Shown one piece after another: positions 1 to 8,495 of a DNA stretch of 64,000 nt. The translations under genes were made by a program, and so were the position numbers. The stretch's first letter is position 1; every line of letters starts with the position of its first letter. Source of the stretch: CADDYT01 sp035294125 (lineage in GTDB: Bacteria; Chloroflexota; Ktedonobacteria; Ktedonobacterales; Ktedonobacteraceae); NCBI GenBank assembly GCA_035294125.1, contig DATGLM010000062.1:1-64000 (forward strand), in the 5' to 3' direction. A model generated the notes under the pieces. That model saw only the letters and a program-made list of their open reading frames with translations, was not told where the DNA came from and did no database searches.

Positions 1-134
<134 letters not shown>

Positions 135-328
135 GGGAGTGTAGATGCCGTAGCATGCTGAGCGTGCTTCACATCGGCATCAGCTTCCAGGTCGATACTT
201 TCTCTCTTGTTTGTAAGAGCAGAGAGGGAGTTGTAGAACGAACAGGTCTGTTACTGATGGGGTACATGATACTGGCGGGTACCTTACCACTCTTGAGTTG
301 TCCGGGTCTCCCGGCGTCTTCCGCACAA

Positions 329-402
329 GGGCTTTTAGCTCAGGTGGTTAGAGCGCAGTCCTGATAAGACTGAGGTCCCTGGTTCGAGTCCAGGAAGGCC
401 CA
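329..402 (+). tRNA. tRNA-Ile (anticodon GAT)
   Basis: A 74-nt cloverleaf. The acceptor stem GGGCTTT pairs with AAGGCCC, the D-loop contains AGCTCAGGTGGTTAGAGC, the anticodon stem-loop is CAGTC-CTGATAA-GACTG with anticodon GAT, and the T-loop is GGTTCGAGTC. The discriminator base is A and is followed by CCC, so the CCA tail is not encoded. It lies in the 16S downstream spacer, as usual for this isoacceptor. Confidence 0.96.
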
Positions 403-414
403 CCCCGATGGCAA

Positions 415-490
415 GGGGATGTAGCTTAGTTGGAAGAGCGCTGCCTTTGCACGGCAGAGGTCAGGGGTTCGAATCCCCTCATCTCCACCA
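415..490 (+). tRNA. tRNA-Ala (anticodon TGC), CCA encoded
   Basis: A cloverleaf with acceptor stem GGGGATG pairing with CATCTCC (one G-T pair), anticodon stem-loop CTGCC-TTTGCAC-GGCAG with anticodon TGC, and T-loop GGTTCGAATC. The discriminator A487 is followed by a genome-encoded CCA at 488-490, unlike the neighbouring tRNA-Ile. It starts 12 nt after tRNA-Ile, so the two are co-transcribed. Confidence 0.96.
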
Positions 491-517
491 GGGAAGAAAC
501 CATCCGCTTTTACATGC

Positions 518-645
518 GGGTGGGGTGGTGGCTATAGCGGAAGGGAAACACCCGTTCCCATCCCGAACACGGCAGTTAAGCCTTCCAGCTCCAATGATAC
601 TGCGGGGGTAGCCCCGTGGGAAAGTAGGACGCTGCCACTCCACCC
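518..645 (+). rRNA. rrf: 5S ribosomal RNA
   Basis: The core GGTGGCTATAGCGG, AACACCCGTTCCCATCCCGA and GTAGGACGCTGCCA segments are diagnostic of 5S. The terminal helix pairs GGGTGGGGTGG at 518-528 with CCACTCCACCC at 635-645, so the mature ends lie near 518-522 and 641-645. It starts only ~28 nt after tRNA-Ala. No 23S gene lies between, which is not the usual 16S-tRNA-23S-5S order. Confidence 0.95.
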
Positions 646-665
646 GCCTGCACAGGCGGTTTTTT
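644..665 (+). terminator. rrn intrinsic terminator
   Basis: CCGCCT/AGGCGG stem (644-649 with 654-659) with a four-base loop, followed by six Ts at 660-665. It directly abuts the 5S 3' end and closes the transcription unit before the opposite-strand coaX gene. Confidence 0.85.
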
Positions 666-703
666 CCGTCCAATTTGGCATACATAAAAACGATATGAAC
701 TTT

Positions 704-1486
704 TCACCCTCGCAACTTCTCATAGGCGAGGCGTAGTCCCTCAAGCGGCAGGTACTGGTTCACATGCTGGATTTCAGGGATGATCGGGGCCATCAACTGC
801 GCAAGGCCACCATGCGCGATAACCTTCACCTCACCCTCATTATCTACTCCTGGTATTTCTCCGCGCAGGCGTTTAATCAGGCCCTGCACCAGGCCAACAT
901 GTCCGTAAATGATGCCTGATTGCATATTCTCAACAGTATTTTTGCCCAGAGCACTACGTGGCGGTGTGAGATCGATCCTAAAGAGACGCGAGGCAGCGCT
1001 ACTCAACGCCTCGGCGGAAATGACGAGGCCGGGCGCAATGGCCCCTCCTAGAAAATCCCCCTCCGGTGAGATAACATCAAACGTGGTCGCGGTACTGAAT
1101 GCGATGATGATGGCAGGGCCGCCATAGAGGTGGTGGGCGGCCAGCGCCGTCACAATACGGTCTGAACCTAGCTCCCACGGATTATCGATTAGCAGCTTGA
1201 TGCCAAGGTCCAACGAATGATCGATTAGCAGCGCCTCTTTCCCGCAGTAGCGCAGCGCCAGTTCCTGGAAAACCGGTGTCAGCGGTGGCACAACGCTGGA
1301 AAGGATAATATCGTCAATATCCGCCAGTTCGTATCCAGCATGGCGCGCCAGATCGTTCAGCACCATCGCATATTCATCACTGGTTCGCTGCCGCGCCGTC
1401 GAAACCACCCAGTGATGTTTCATCTCAGCCTTTTGGTAGAGTCCGAACTTAATGTTGGTATTGCTGACATCTACGGCAAGCAACAT
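704..1486 (-). CDS. coaX: Type III pantothenate kinase (CoaX), divergent
   Basis: Type III pantothenate kinase phosphorylates pantothenate in the first committed step of CoA synthesis, in the cytosol as a dimer. The 260-residue length is normal for the family. Motifs read in order: DVSNTN at the N-terminus (family DxGNT), LGSDR (family GxDR, catalytic Asp kept), FSTATTFD (family DxGTATTxD) and GKNTVENMQSG near the C-terminus. Two glycines are replaced by Ser, and the Asp of the third motif is Ala (codon GCA). In characterised CoaX that Asp has been linked to cation binding, so activity is uncertain. The ATG is preceded by an AGAGG site. It lies 46 nt downstream of the membrane-protein gene on the same strand, probably one transcript. 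Confidence 0.88.
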   Translation of the reverse strand: MLLAVDVSNTNIKFGLYQKAEMKHHWVVSTARQRTSDEYAMVLNDLARHAGYELADIDDIILSSVVPPLTPVFQELALRYCGKEALLIDHSLDLGIKLLIDNPWELGSDRIVTALAAHHLYGGPAIIIAFSTATTFDVISPEGDFLGGAIAPGLVISAEALSSAASRLFRIDLTPPRSALGKNTVENMQSGIIYGHVGLVQGLIKRLRGEIPGVDNEGEVKVIAHGGLAQLMAPIIPEIQHVNQYLPLEGLRLAYEKLRG

Positions 1487-1532
1487 TGGCAGCCTCTATT
1501 CTCCTATTTCTGCTCTCTGTTCAACACACATC

Positions 1533-2195
1533 TCAGACCAGATCTTGCACTTTCCCGGCATACTCCTTAAGCCAGGCCGCGATCATAAAGGGATCACCGA
1601 AGGAGTTATCATTTGTGACAATCACTTCAGTGTCGGTGCGTGTATCAAGAAAAGCCAGGGAGGTAGGAGTGCGCATGCGCCCGCGCCGCCAGCTTTCGCC
1701 GGAAGGAACCAGTCCGCGCCCGATCACGAAACCAAGCATATTCTCTTTTGCGCTGGGAATATGCTCTTTCTTCGCCGTGCGGTCAATCGGTTTCTTGCCA
1801 CGGGCAGTCACATAGCGAACATAGGCCAGGGGAACGTGGACAACCTTATCCCCCTCTTGCTTGACAAAATGCTCCGGGGTAATCACAATGATATGCTGAT
1901 CGGTATGCATGAGCTTCTGCACATCGACAATCAGCGACCACGCGCTGCCCACCCCGATAAAAAGCAGCACGCCCAGAAAAAAAGTGCTCAGTACAGCAGG
2001 CAAAACACCGTTCTCATAGTTGTAAGGAATGACAATAAGCGCGACAGCAACGAGCAGGCCAAACCCCATAATGATGCCAAAAATCCACCCTACAATTCCC
2101 CACATAACCTTGCCGCGCAGCAGCGGCAGTACGATCCAATCAGAAGGGGCCTCCTCGCCAGCTTTCGCCTGCTCTAATATTTCGGCTGCTTCCAT
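1533..2195 (-). CDS. Membrane protein with two TM helices and a soluble C-terminal domain
   Basis: Unrecognised 220-residue protein. A short acidic N-terminus is followed by two hydrophobic helices (about residues 30-57 and 65-90), then a ~125-residue soluble region rich in beta-type sequence (HIIVITPEHFV, VVHVPLAYVRYV), as in PH-like domains on small bacterial membrane proteins. A strong AAAGGAGG site sits 7 nt before the ATG. The overlapping plus-strand reading frame has no ribosome site or recognisable domain and was set aside. Function unknown; position suggests co-transcription with coaX. Confidence 0.8.
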   Translation of the reverse strand: MEAAEILEQAKAGEEAPSDWIVLPLLRGKVMWGIVGWIFGIIMGFGLLVAVALIVIPYNYENGVLPAVLSTFFLGVLLFIGVGSAWSLIVDVQKLMHTDQHIIVITPEHFVKQEGDKVVHVPLAYVRYVTARGKKPIDRTAKKEHIPSAKENMLGFVIGRGLVPSGESWRRGRMRTPTSLAFLDTRTDTEVIVTNDNSFGDPFMIAAWLKEYAGKVQDLV

Positions 2196-2560
2196 GAAAA
2201 TCCTCCTTTGACCAATGCCAGCACGGCGCCAACGCCTCGTCGTTACTTATTATACTACGCTTTCGGACAAGAATGTATCCCAGGTTTCATGTTATGTCAA
2301 ATACATTCCGTTACAGATGTAATGTATATGGACGTGAATTTCGGAGGAAAAGAGGGAAATTTCTCATGAAAGGGGTCAATGTAAGAAAAAAGGGTAGAAA
2401 ACACTGGACAAGAAGATAACTTTCGTGCATACTATGAATGGATGTGCCGCATGTTGTTAACAAAGTTCGCACATTGTAATCACATTTGGTATCTTTTGTC
2501 AGAATCAGATGGGGATTGTATTTCAAGCGGTTACGCACAACAGCAGGAAGAGAGGGAATC

Positions 2561-2791
2561 ATGCTTGGTGCTCATGAACAGCGCAGTGAGGTAGCCAGAT
2601 TACTGAAGCAAATTGCCGAGGAATATGAAGCGGCGCAACGCGGTTTAAGCGGCCTGGCATATGGGACATCTCAACACGAATTCATCACCGCACGCATGGA
2701 ACATATGGGACAGCTTCATGGCCAACTCCAATCGCTGGTCGGCGATATTGCCATCTCTATGATTGCTGAAGAACTGAATCATATCCATTAA
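2561..2791 (+). CDS. Small hypothetical protein, 76 aa
   Basis: Start chosen at the internal ATG (2561), which has a GGAAGAGAGGG ribosome site. The frame stays open further upstream without such a signal. The product is helical and charged at the N-terminus (EVARLLKQIAEEYEAAQRG), with no membrane segment and no Cys. It resembles small cytosolic helical-bundle proteins but I recognise no family. It is convergent with the methyltransferase gene and followed by a hairpin at 2896-2924. Confidence 0.6.
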   Translation: MLGAHEQRSEVARLLKQIAEEYEAAQRGLSGLAYGTSQHEFITARMEHMGQLHGQLQSLVGDIAISMIAEELNHIH

Positions 2792-2895
2792 GTTTCATTA
2801 CTCGAATGGAGAAAACATACGTGGGGCGGTACGCGCAGAGAAAGGTAGGACTGGAGCCTGTTCCCGGCCTCAGCCATATTTTTCTCTAACAAATA

Positions 2896-2924
2896 AAGGA
2901 GCAAGGACAGGTGCCTTGCTCCTT
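2896..2924. terminator. Bidirectional hairpin terminator
   Basis: AAGGAGCAAGG at 2896-2906 pairs perfectly with CCTTGCTCCTT at 2914-2924 around a 7-nt loop, followed by a T-rich tract. It sits between two convergent genes and could stop transcription from both sides. Confidence 0.65.
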
Positions 2925-2993
2925 CTTGCTCTCATTCCTCCCCTTGCGGATTTATTTCTTGACGTCGCAAGAGGCCTTGTTCCCTTCAGTCAT

Positions 2994-3878
2994 TTAGACA
3001 AGCAGATGAATGGGTGGAGAAGCCGTTTTCCAGACGCCACTCACCACAAATTCGGTTTCCTCATAGGCAAAGGTCTCCTGATTGAGTACATTGTCTCGTT
3101 CATCCAGGAAACAGTGCAGCCAGTCCGTAACATCCTCACCTTTGAGTAGAGGAGCACCCTCACACACGAACCATTCGGCGATGCCTTGCAGGTAGTACCG
3201 GAAATCCCGCGAAAGGGGATAGGAACGCACAATGCGATATCTTCTCTCCTGCACATCTTGATAGCCAGCCTGGCGCAGGTACGAAGCAAGCCTGGAACCT
3301 ACCCAGCTATCTTCAAAAGGATAACCCTTGCTCACCCGCTCTCGTTCCCACTCCTCGCGAGCCTGAAATACACGCGTCTGCAATCCCGTGTCAATGTTGG
3401 AGTAACGCATGGTTCCGAAGTCGATATCTTTGACGATCAAACGCCCACCAGGAGCGAGGTAGCGTCCCATCGCCGCAAATGTTCCCACCGGGTCGGGCAG
3501 GTACTGGCTGACATTGGCGCTGAAAATCACATCCAGCGACTGCTCGTCAACGGGCAACTGCTCCAGCGTGGCGCACTTGAAATGAACTTGCCGCTGATAT
3601 GGCTTCCCGGCATGCCGTCGCTGTGCCGTCACCAGTGCCTCGGTTGAAAGATCGACCCCGATAATACGCCCTCGCTTGCCAATGGCTTGCGCAAGTAACG
3701 GGATCCAGAGACCAGGGCCGCAGCCAGCGTCAACTACCAGTCCCCCTCGTTTGAGCCGCAGGTCGCGAATCATCTGTTCGCGTTCGAGCGCTTTGCTGCG
3801 GTGGTGCGTTTCCAGCCACTCTATCGAATTCAGTGGCAGCCCATATTCGTTTCCATGAACCAGTTCGTTTGCTAACAT
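2994..3878 (-). CDS. Class I SAM-dependent methyltransferase
   Basis: 294 residues from the ATG at 3878, which has an AAGAAGGGAAG site; the in-frame codons upstream lack one. Motif I is VVDAGCGPGLWIPLL (about 48-62), the acidic end of strand 2 is IIGVDLS, motif II/III is LDVIFSANVSQYL, and APGGRLIVKDID follows. This is the UbiE/COQ5-like Methyltransf_11 fold that uses S-adenosylmethionine. The substrate cannot be inferred. The C-terminal ~110 residues are a helical cap rich in Tyr and Arg. Monocistronic by context. Confidence 0.85.
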   Translation of the reverse strand: MLANELVHGNEYGLPLNSIEWLETHHRSKALEREQMIRDLRLKRGGLVVDAGCGPGLWIPLLAQAIGKRGRIIGVDLSTEALVTAQRRHAGKPYQRQVHFKCATLEQLPVDEQSLDVIFSANVSQYLPDPVGTFAAMGRYLAPGGRLIVKDIDFGTMRYSNIDTGLQTRVFQAREEWERERVSKGYPFEDSWVGSRLASYLRQAGYQDVQERRYRIVRSYPLSRDFRYYLQGIAEWFVCEGAPLLKGEDVTDWLHCFLDERDNVLNQETFAYEETEFVVSGVWKTASPPIHLLV

Positions 3879-4176
3879 ATTGCTTCCCTTCTTCCTCAAG
3901 GACTCGCTACGTCTTGAGAAAATTCATCTGATGATATTGGAGTATAATACTTTGAATCATGGAAATGCAAGAAGTGTTATACAACGTGTTACTTTTGTAC
4001 TAACATTGTTATTTAAAATGAGAAACACAAGATAACGCTATGTTTCGCACTTTGTGTAACAGATAAATGAGTAGAGAGTAGGCTCTGTTCAGCAGCATAG
4101 TTACCTTGCGTTCTTCTGCTTAAACAGCTATACTCTTTGCCAGGAAAACAACAACATAACGTAAAAGGAGCGTGGC

Positions 4177-5067
4177 ATGGAATCGGAATCTCGCAAGCAG
4201 CGTGCGGAAGAGACCGGGCAGCAAGGGAAAGGGGAGCAGGAGCAGACAGAACATGCAGCATCACAGGGAGAACAGCTCGAAACGGTCGATACGGAAGCCG
4301 GAGAAGCTTCTCAGCCAATTTACGAATTTCCACCAGAGAGCCAACTCACTTCTCTGGCCAGCATTCCTGGAGTACCATTGGAGGAGGCCATCAGACGCGG
4401 ATTGATCTATCCTCCTCCGCCTTCGTACTATCAGAACATGCCTGCCATCGTGCAGCCTCCACCGCTTCCACCGGTATGGAAACAGTCTGGCGCACAGGAT
4501 GATAGAGTTATGCCTGCCGCCGCGCCTTACTCGTACCGACCGGGAACGCAAACTATGCCGCCACCTTCTGCTCCTCCACAGACCGACATGGCGACAGTGC
4601 CATCACAGCAGAAGCAGTCACGAAAATGGGTCTGGTTTGTTGTGGGCTTCTTCAGCCTGATCATCCTCCTGAGTTGTGGCCTCTGTGGCTGGGCTTTCTA
4701 TAGCCTCTTTAACACGTCAATGCAGCTCACCCAGGGCGTCTTCACCACCGTGAATAATTACTATGGCGCAATCGAGCATCAGCAGTACAGTGCGGCTTAT
4801 AGCGATCTTGCACCACAGGGATCAATCACCGGGTTGACGGAGCAGGCTTTTATCCGGCAGGCGGAGCAGCGCGATCAGCACTACGGCCCGGTTACATCCT
4901 ACGCCTATGGTCAGCCTTCTTACAGCCTCAATCCGTCCAACCAGCCGGACCTCTCGCATATGACCATAACGGTTAGCGTGACACGTAGCCATCTCAGCTA
5001 CAATGTCTTGCTCACGCTGCAGAACAGCGGTGGCAAATGGCAGATCACCGATTTTGACCAGATATAG
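4177..5067 (+). CDS. Proline-rich single-pass membrane protein with extracytoplasmic domain
   Basis: 296 residues. Residues 1-150 are low-complexity, first acidic/Gln-rich and then Pro-rich, and predicted cytoplasmic. One hydrophobic helix spans about 151-178 (WVWFVVGFFSLIILLS). The C-terminal ~115 residues begin FTTVNNYYGAIEHQQYSAAY and end KWQITDFDQI, the pattern of an extracytoplasmic NTF2/DUF4878-like domain. Start supported by AAAAGGAG. A perfect 14-bp terminator follows. Function unknown, envelope-located. Confidence 0.78.
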   Translation: MESESRKQRAEETGQQGKGEQEQTEHAASQGEQLETVDTEAGEASQPIYEFPPESQLTSLASIPGVPLEEAIRRGLIYPPPPSYYQNMPAIVQPPPLPPVWKQSGAQDDRVMPAAAPYSYRPGTQTMPPPSAPPQTDMATVPSQQKQSRKWVWFVVGFFSLIILLSCGLCGWAFYSLFNTSMQLTQGVFTTVNNYYGAIEHQQYSAAYSDLAPQGSITGLTEQAFIRQAEQRDQHYGPVTSYAYGQPSYSLNPSNQPDLSHMTITVSVTRSHLSYNVLLTLQNSGGKWQITDFDQI

Positions 5068-5120
5068 TTGCCATTTCCGTCCCAATTTCCATCTCAAACA
5101 GGCATTTCTGGTTATGTAGA

Positions 5121-5160
5121 GAAAGAGCCTGCCAGGAGATAGTGCTGGCAGGCTCTTTCC
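5121..5160 (+). terminator. Intrinsic terminator, 14-bp stem
   Basis: AAAGAGCCTGCCAG at 5122-5135 pairs perfectly with CTGGCAGGCTCTTT at 5145-5158 around a 9-nt loop. The U-tract is partly inside the stem. It follows the preceding plus-strand gene by ~55 nt and also faces the minus-strand HTH gene. Confidence 0.75.
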
Positions 5161-5231
5161 ACGCTTTGCTCAAGACGTTACAGATTCCCTCGTAAAGAGG
5201 GAACGCAACTAACGAGGTGAAGAGAAACGTT

Positions 5232-5459
5232 CTAATTTATTACCATGCTCGTTGGTACTTGCACCTGAGGCATAGGAACTTCGCGGCCAACGCAAGCGCG
5301 CAGGTCTTCACGATAGAAGCGCCAGGTGCTGCCCACTTTATGACCGGTCAGTTGCCCGGACCACATGAGCCGGTAAAGAGTTGAGCGGCTTACACGAAGA
5401 TAGCTCATAGCCTCTTTGAAGGTAAGTAATACGTCATCCTGAATCATTTGCATTGCCAT
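5232..5459 (-). CDS. Excisionase/MerR-type helix-turn-helix protein
   Basis: 75-residue DNA-binding protein of the excisionase (xisA/BldC-like HTH_17) family. The sequence LTFKEAMSYLRVSRSTLYRLMWSG is the first helix-turn-helix and LTGHKVGSTWRFYREDL the wing. Length is that of a stand-alone domain. A GAAAGGCAGAG site precedes the start. No integrase is nearby, so it is more likely a small transcription regulator than an excisionase. An inverted repeat at 5676-5695 upstream could be its operator (inference). Confidence 0.82.
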   Translation of the reverse strand: MAMQMIQDDVLLTFKEAMSYLRVSRSTLYRLMWSGQLTGHKVGSTWRFYREDLRACVGREVPMPQVQVPTSMVIN

Positions 5460-5886
5460 TCTGTTCTCTGCCTTTCAACCTGCATACCCCGTGTTCCACG
5501 CTTCATCGGCAAATGGACGGCTCACGGGAAGCCAACTATTCAGGTACACTACGCCCATCTGTTTCCAGCGAAGAAACAGAACTGCATACCTGCCCAGGAA
5601 GATTTAAGTGCTGTCGGGCGTTATTCAGCGTATAGATAAATGCATTGACAGGTGCCAGGTCCCCCTCGCCCCTGCTTTGTATCGAGCGATACAAATATTT
5701 GTCTCATCGCATGTTATAGTAACCTACGGTGATACGCATTTCTGTTGAGATGCAGTTATGATCTGGTTAAGTTCCCTCATCCTCAGGTTATATATTCATC
5801 ACCATGCATCTATTTAAGCCACTTCAAGTGAGGTATACAAGGGACGGGAGCCATATCCTTTCCTGAACTCGCTGGCGGGATTAAAA
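5460..5886. other. Intergenic region without a convincing gene
   Basis: About 430 nt between the HTH gene and the MshEN-protein gene. Only short frames without ribosome sites are present. It holds the inverted repeat at 5676-5695 and an extended -10-like TGTTATAGT at 5712-5720 on the plus strand, with no plus-strand gene downstream. Confidence 0.5.
5676..5695. promoter_or_regulatory. Operator-like inverted repeat
   Basis: TTTGTATCG (5676-5684) and CGATACAAA (5687-5695) form a perfect 9-bp dyad with a 2-bp centre. It lies ~215 bp upstream of the excisionase-like HTH gene and just before an extended -10-like sequence on the plus strand. Binding by the nearby HTH protein is inference. Confidence 0.4.
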
Positions 5887-6942
5887 CTACCACTTCTCCG
5901 CGAGCAGGGCGTTGAGGGCTTCTTCATCGCAGGAAACAGGGTAAATGTTCATGCCCGTTGTCTCTTTCAGCCGCGAGATGGCGTGTGCATCCGCCGGGTT
6001 GGACATTGCTACGGTCAGATACTGGTGGTCGCGCCCGACGGGGGCGCAGTGGAGTTCGGCGGCGAGCGCGTGGGGAATCAGGCGCTTCAGCCGTTGGGAG
6101 AGCTGGGCGGGCAACTGCATAAACGGGACGTTGTGTTCCAGCGTCCTTCCCTTGCTCAACGGCGCTTTGCTCTCCTGCCGGTCTCGCGTAATTGAAGCCT
6201 GTTCAGCATTCGGTGTAGGGACAACGGCTTGCTTCTGCTTCCCTGCCGCACCCATTGTACGCCCCTCATCCTCCTTTGAGGGTATCGTCTTAGCGACATC
6301 TTCTCTTCCCCAGTGGTGTGTTGTGAGTGCGGGTCGCAGGGTCAGCCGACGCGCAGGCAAACCAGCATGGTAAAGCATCTGCTCAAGGGATGAACCCGGG
6401 CCTGGATAGGACCCTACCCCCATCAAAATATCCGTCTCGTACCGTAATGGCGGCAGCATTGTCTCTGCCTGCAGTAGACTTACATTGCGATAGATGCGTT
6501 CCAGGATCACATACATGCCATTCTGATCAACTTCGGGGAATAGCAAGGTAGCTCCGATGCCAGCATGAGCCAAGAGAAGGTCGCTGTTGCGAATAGCGCG
6601 TCGCACATTCATTAACACCTGTTCCAGAACGCTTTCGGGGGCGTGAAAGCGGTGGCGCGTATGGACAATCGCGGTTTGTTGCAGAACTTGCTTATATTCC
6701 CACTGCGAGACATGCAATAACAGGAGACTGAACGGTGTGGTGCGCGGGAAGTAGTCCTCCAGCGCCTGGTGTATAAGAGCAGCCAGTTCCTGAGGAACAG
6801 GCACTACCTGTTCATCGCCCTCTTCTCCATGCCCCTGGGTATATGCGGAATGCAGAGCAGACAGGGTCTGGCAGCTACAGTTCCGCGTTATGGTCTGTTC
6901 GAAGGAAAAACTCTCTCGTCTCGCTTTTCGTTTCAGATTCAT
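5887..6942 (-). CDS. Degenerate GGDEF domain fused to MshEN (GspE N-terminal) domain
   Basis: About 351 residues; ATG at 6942 chosen over the adjacent in-frame TTG, ribosome site weak. Residues ~45-210 have the GGDEF layout (FSLLLLHVSQWE, then VLMNVRRAIRNSDLLL), but the GG[D/E]EF signature is AGIGAT, so cyclase activity is not expected. After a ~70-residue low-complexity linker, the last ~70 residues (LIPHALAAELHCAPVGRD, LTVAMSNPAD, TTGMNIYPVSCDEEALNALL) match the GspE/MshE N-terminal domain, whose family includes cyclic-di-GMP binders. A signalling or pilus/secretion role is inference. No secretion ATPase is adjacent. Confidence 0.7.
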   Translation of the reverse strand: MNLKRKARRESFSFEQTITRNCSCQTLSALHSAYTQGHGEEGDEQVVPVPQELAALIHQALEDYFPRTTPFSLLLLHVSQWEYKQVLQQTAIVHTRHRFHAPESVLEQVLMNVRRAIRNSDLLLAHAGIGATLLFPEVDQNGMYVILERIYRNVSLLQAETMLPPLRYETDILMGVGSYPGPGSSLEQMLYHAGLPARRLTLRPALTTHHWGREDVAKTIPSKEDEGRTMGAAGKQKQAVVPTPNAEQASITRDRQESKAPLSKGRTLEHNVPFMQLPAQLSQRLKRLIPHALAAELHCAPVGRDHQYLTVAMSNPADAHAISRLKETTGMNIYPVSCDEEALNALLAEKW

Positions 6943-7134
6943 CAATCTCGCCCGTTGTGGCCTTGCGGCCAGATACTCTTGTCTTGATGAGATTGATTAT
7001 ATCTCTGTCGCATGATAAATTTGTGCAGAGTACGTTGTAGAATGGTTAAGATGCATAGAGGCAGGTTAAGATAGCATGAGGGGGTGGTACCTATGGCAGG
7101 TACTCCCCCTCAGTTGCAGTAGGAATAAGTCCAT

Positions 7135-7833
7135 TCAGGGTTCGATAGTCACGGGTGCTGTGAAGGTGTAACCGACTCCCGGTACAGTCATAATGTATTG
7201 TGGATTATTGGGGTCAGGTTCCACTTTCTGGCGCAAATGACGAATGTGTGTCTTCACCAGACCCGAATCTCCGGCCTCGTCGTACCCCCAGACACGCTCG
7301 ATAATCATATCGGTGGTCAGCACCTGCCCTGTATGGGTAATCAGCAGGTGCAGCAACCGACTCTCAGTAGGGGTCAGGCGTACTTTCGTACCATCTCTTG
7401 TCACTTCATGACGCATCGCATCGAGCGTCACCGGCCCAACCGTAATCGCGGAAGAACTGGCCGTTCCTCGTGCCGTATTTGAGCGGCGCATGATAGCTTT
7501 TATTCGTGCTAGCAACTGCCGAGGGCTAAAGGGTTTCCGCAAATAATCGTCTGCTCCCATCTCCAACCCACGTATTTCATCATCCTCACGATCATGTGCG
7601 GTCAGGATCAATACCATTGAATTGGTTTCGCTCCGCATCTGGCGGCAGACTTCGAAGCCATCCAGTTTTGGCATTTGCACGTCCAGAATCACCAGGTCTG
7701 GCAGCGTCTCCCGCCAGCGCTTGATTGCCTGCTCCCCGTCAAATGCACGGATGACATCGTAGCCATGCCCTTTCAGCCAATAGCTGAGCATATCGACCAT
7801 GTCGCGGTCATCGTCCGCCACCATGATTTTCAC
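7135..7833 (-). CDS. OmpR/PhoB-family response regulator (orphan)
   Basis: 232 residues, start GTG with GGAGGAATCAC upstream. Receiver domain 1-120: acidic pair ADDD at 6-9, phosphoacceptor D51 in LVILDVQMPKLDG, T/K residues in LTAHD and RKPFSP. Winged-helix DNA-binding domain ~135-228: VGPVTLDAMRHEV, LTPTESRLLHLLITHTG, SGLVKTHIRHLRQKVEPD, MTVPGVGYTF. It would be phosphorylated by a histidine kinase and act on promoters. No kinase gene is adjacent. Confidence 0.93.
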   Translation of the reverse strand: MKIMVADDDRDMVDMLSYWLKGHGYDVIRAFDGEQAIKRWRETLPDLVILDVQMPKLDGFEVCRQMRSETNSMVLILTAHDREDDEIRGLEMGADDYLRKPFSPRQLLARIKAIMRRSNTARGTASSSAITVGPVTLDAMRHEVTRDGTKVRLTPTESRLLHLLITHTGQVLTTDMIIERVWGYDEAGDSGLVKTHIRHLRQKVEPDPNNPQYIMTVPGVGYTFTAPVTIEP

Positions 7834-8495
7834 TCGTGATTCCTCCTACAGACCTGCACGAGGATACAACCTATCCATCCGTACCCTCGATCAAGTGATT
7901 TCCCCGAAATACTCTCTCACTGCTACTAACGGGACCAGTAAAAACGCAGTAACATCATGATACAATTTGGGCTACCATATAGCATATCTATCGGTACTTC
8001 CGTCCATAATCTTTAGCCATTTTCTACTACGTACCATATCTATGTCTTGCCATGAAAAGAGCCATGTTTATAACATCCGAGAAAGCTTTTTTGTCGCTTT
8101 TCTCAAGATTCTATAAGAAAAACCCCTTGACAATCCGCATGCATCTTGTGTACGCTATAAGTCCTGATACTTTTGTAGAGCATCAGAGGGAGCGTATTCC
8201 GGCTCTGATTATCATGGAGGAAATGGCTATGCTTGTGTGCGCGGGCACACACACTCTGTACCTCTTCCTCACGCGGGCTATAGTCCTGTGTGAGATTTGT
8301 GACCTCTTCTGTGATTCTCTGCTTCAACAGTGGCCTGTTTCTCTCATCTCACCTGTACATACTCCTCTTCAGCGCGGCTTCGTGGTTGTCCCTTTTTGCG
8401 AAAACCTCTATCTGTAGCAACAATCCCGTAGGAAGGAAACGAACTTTTTGTGTCTCTCACGAGCGTCTTTGTCGGAAGAGAAGAAAGGAACACAT
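7834..8495. other. Long intergenic region with a possible promoter
   Basis: About 660 nt between divergent genes. An open frame at 8052-8417 (plus) lacks a ribosome site and a recognisable domain. TTGACA at 8127-8132 with TACGCT at 8151-8156 (18-bp spacer) could be a promoter for the carboxylate-amine ligase, giving a ~330-nt leader. The leader has small hairpins, for example TGTGTGC/GCACACA near 8233-8251. No riboswitch class was recognised. Confidence 0.35.

Noticed and set aside
1452..2177. 241-codon plus-strand frame over the membrane protein gene
   Set aside because: The minus-strand frame has a perfect ribosome site and hydrophobic helices; the plus frame has neither.
8052..8417. 121-codon plus-strand frame in the long intergenic region
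   Set aside because: No ribosome site, odd composition, no domain. Parts may be transcribed as a leader but coding is not supported.
7900..8490. Possible riboswitch or attenuator leader before ybdK
   Set aside because: Only small unrelated hairpins seen; no conserved riboswitch core could be matched by eye.
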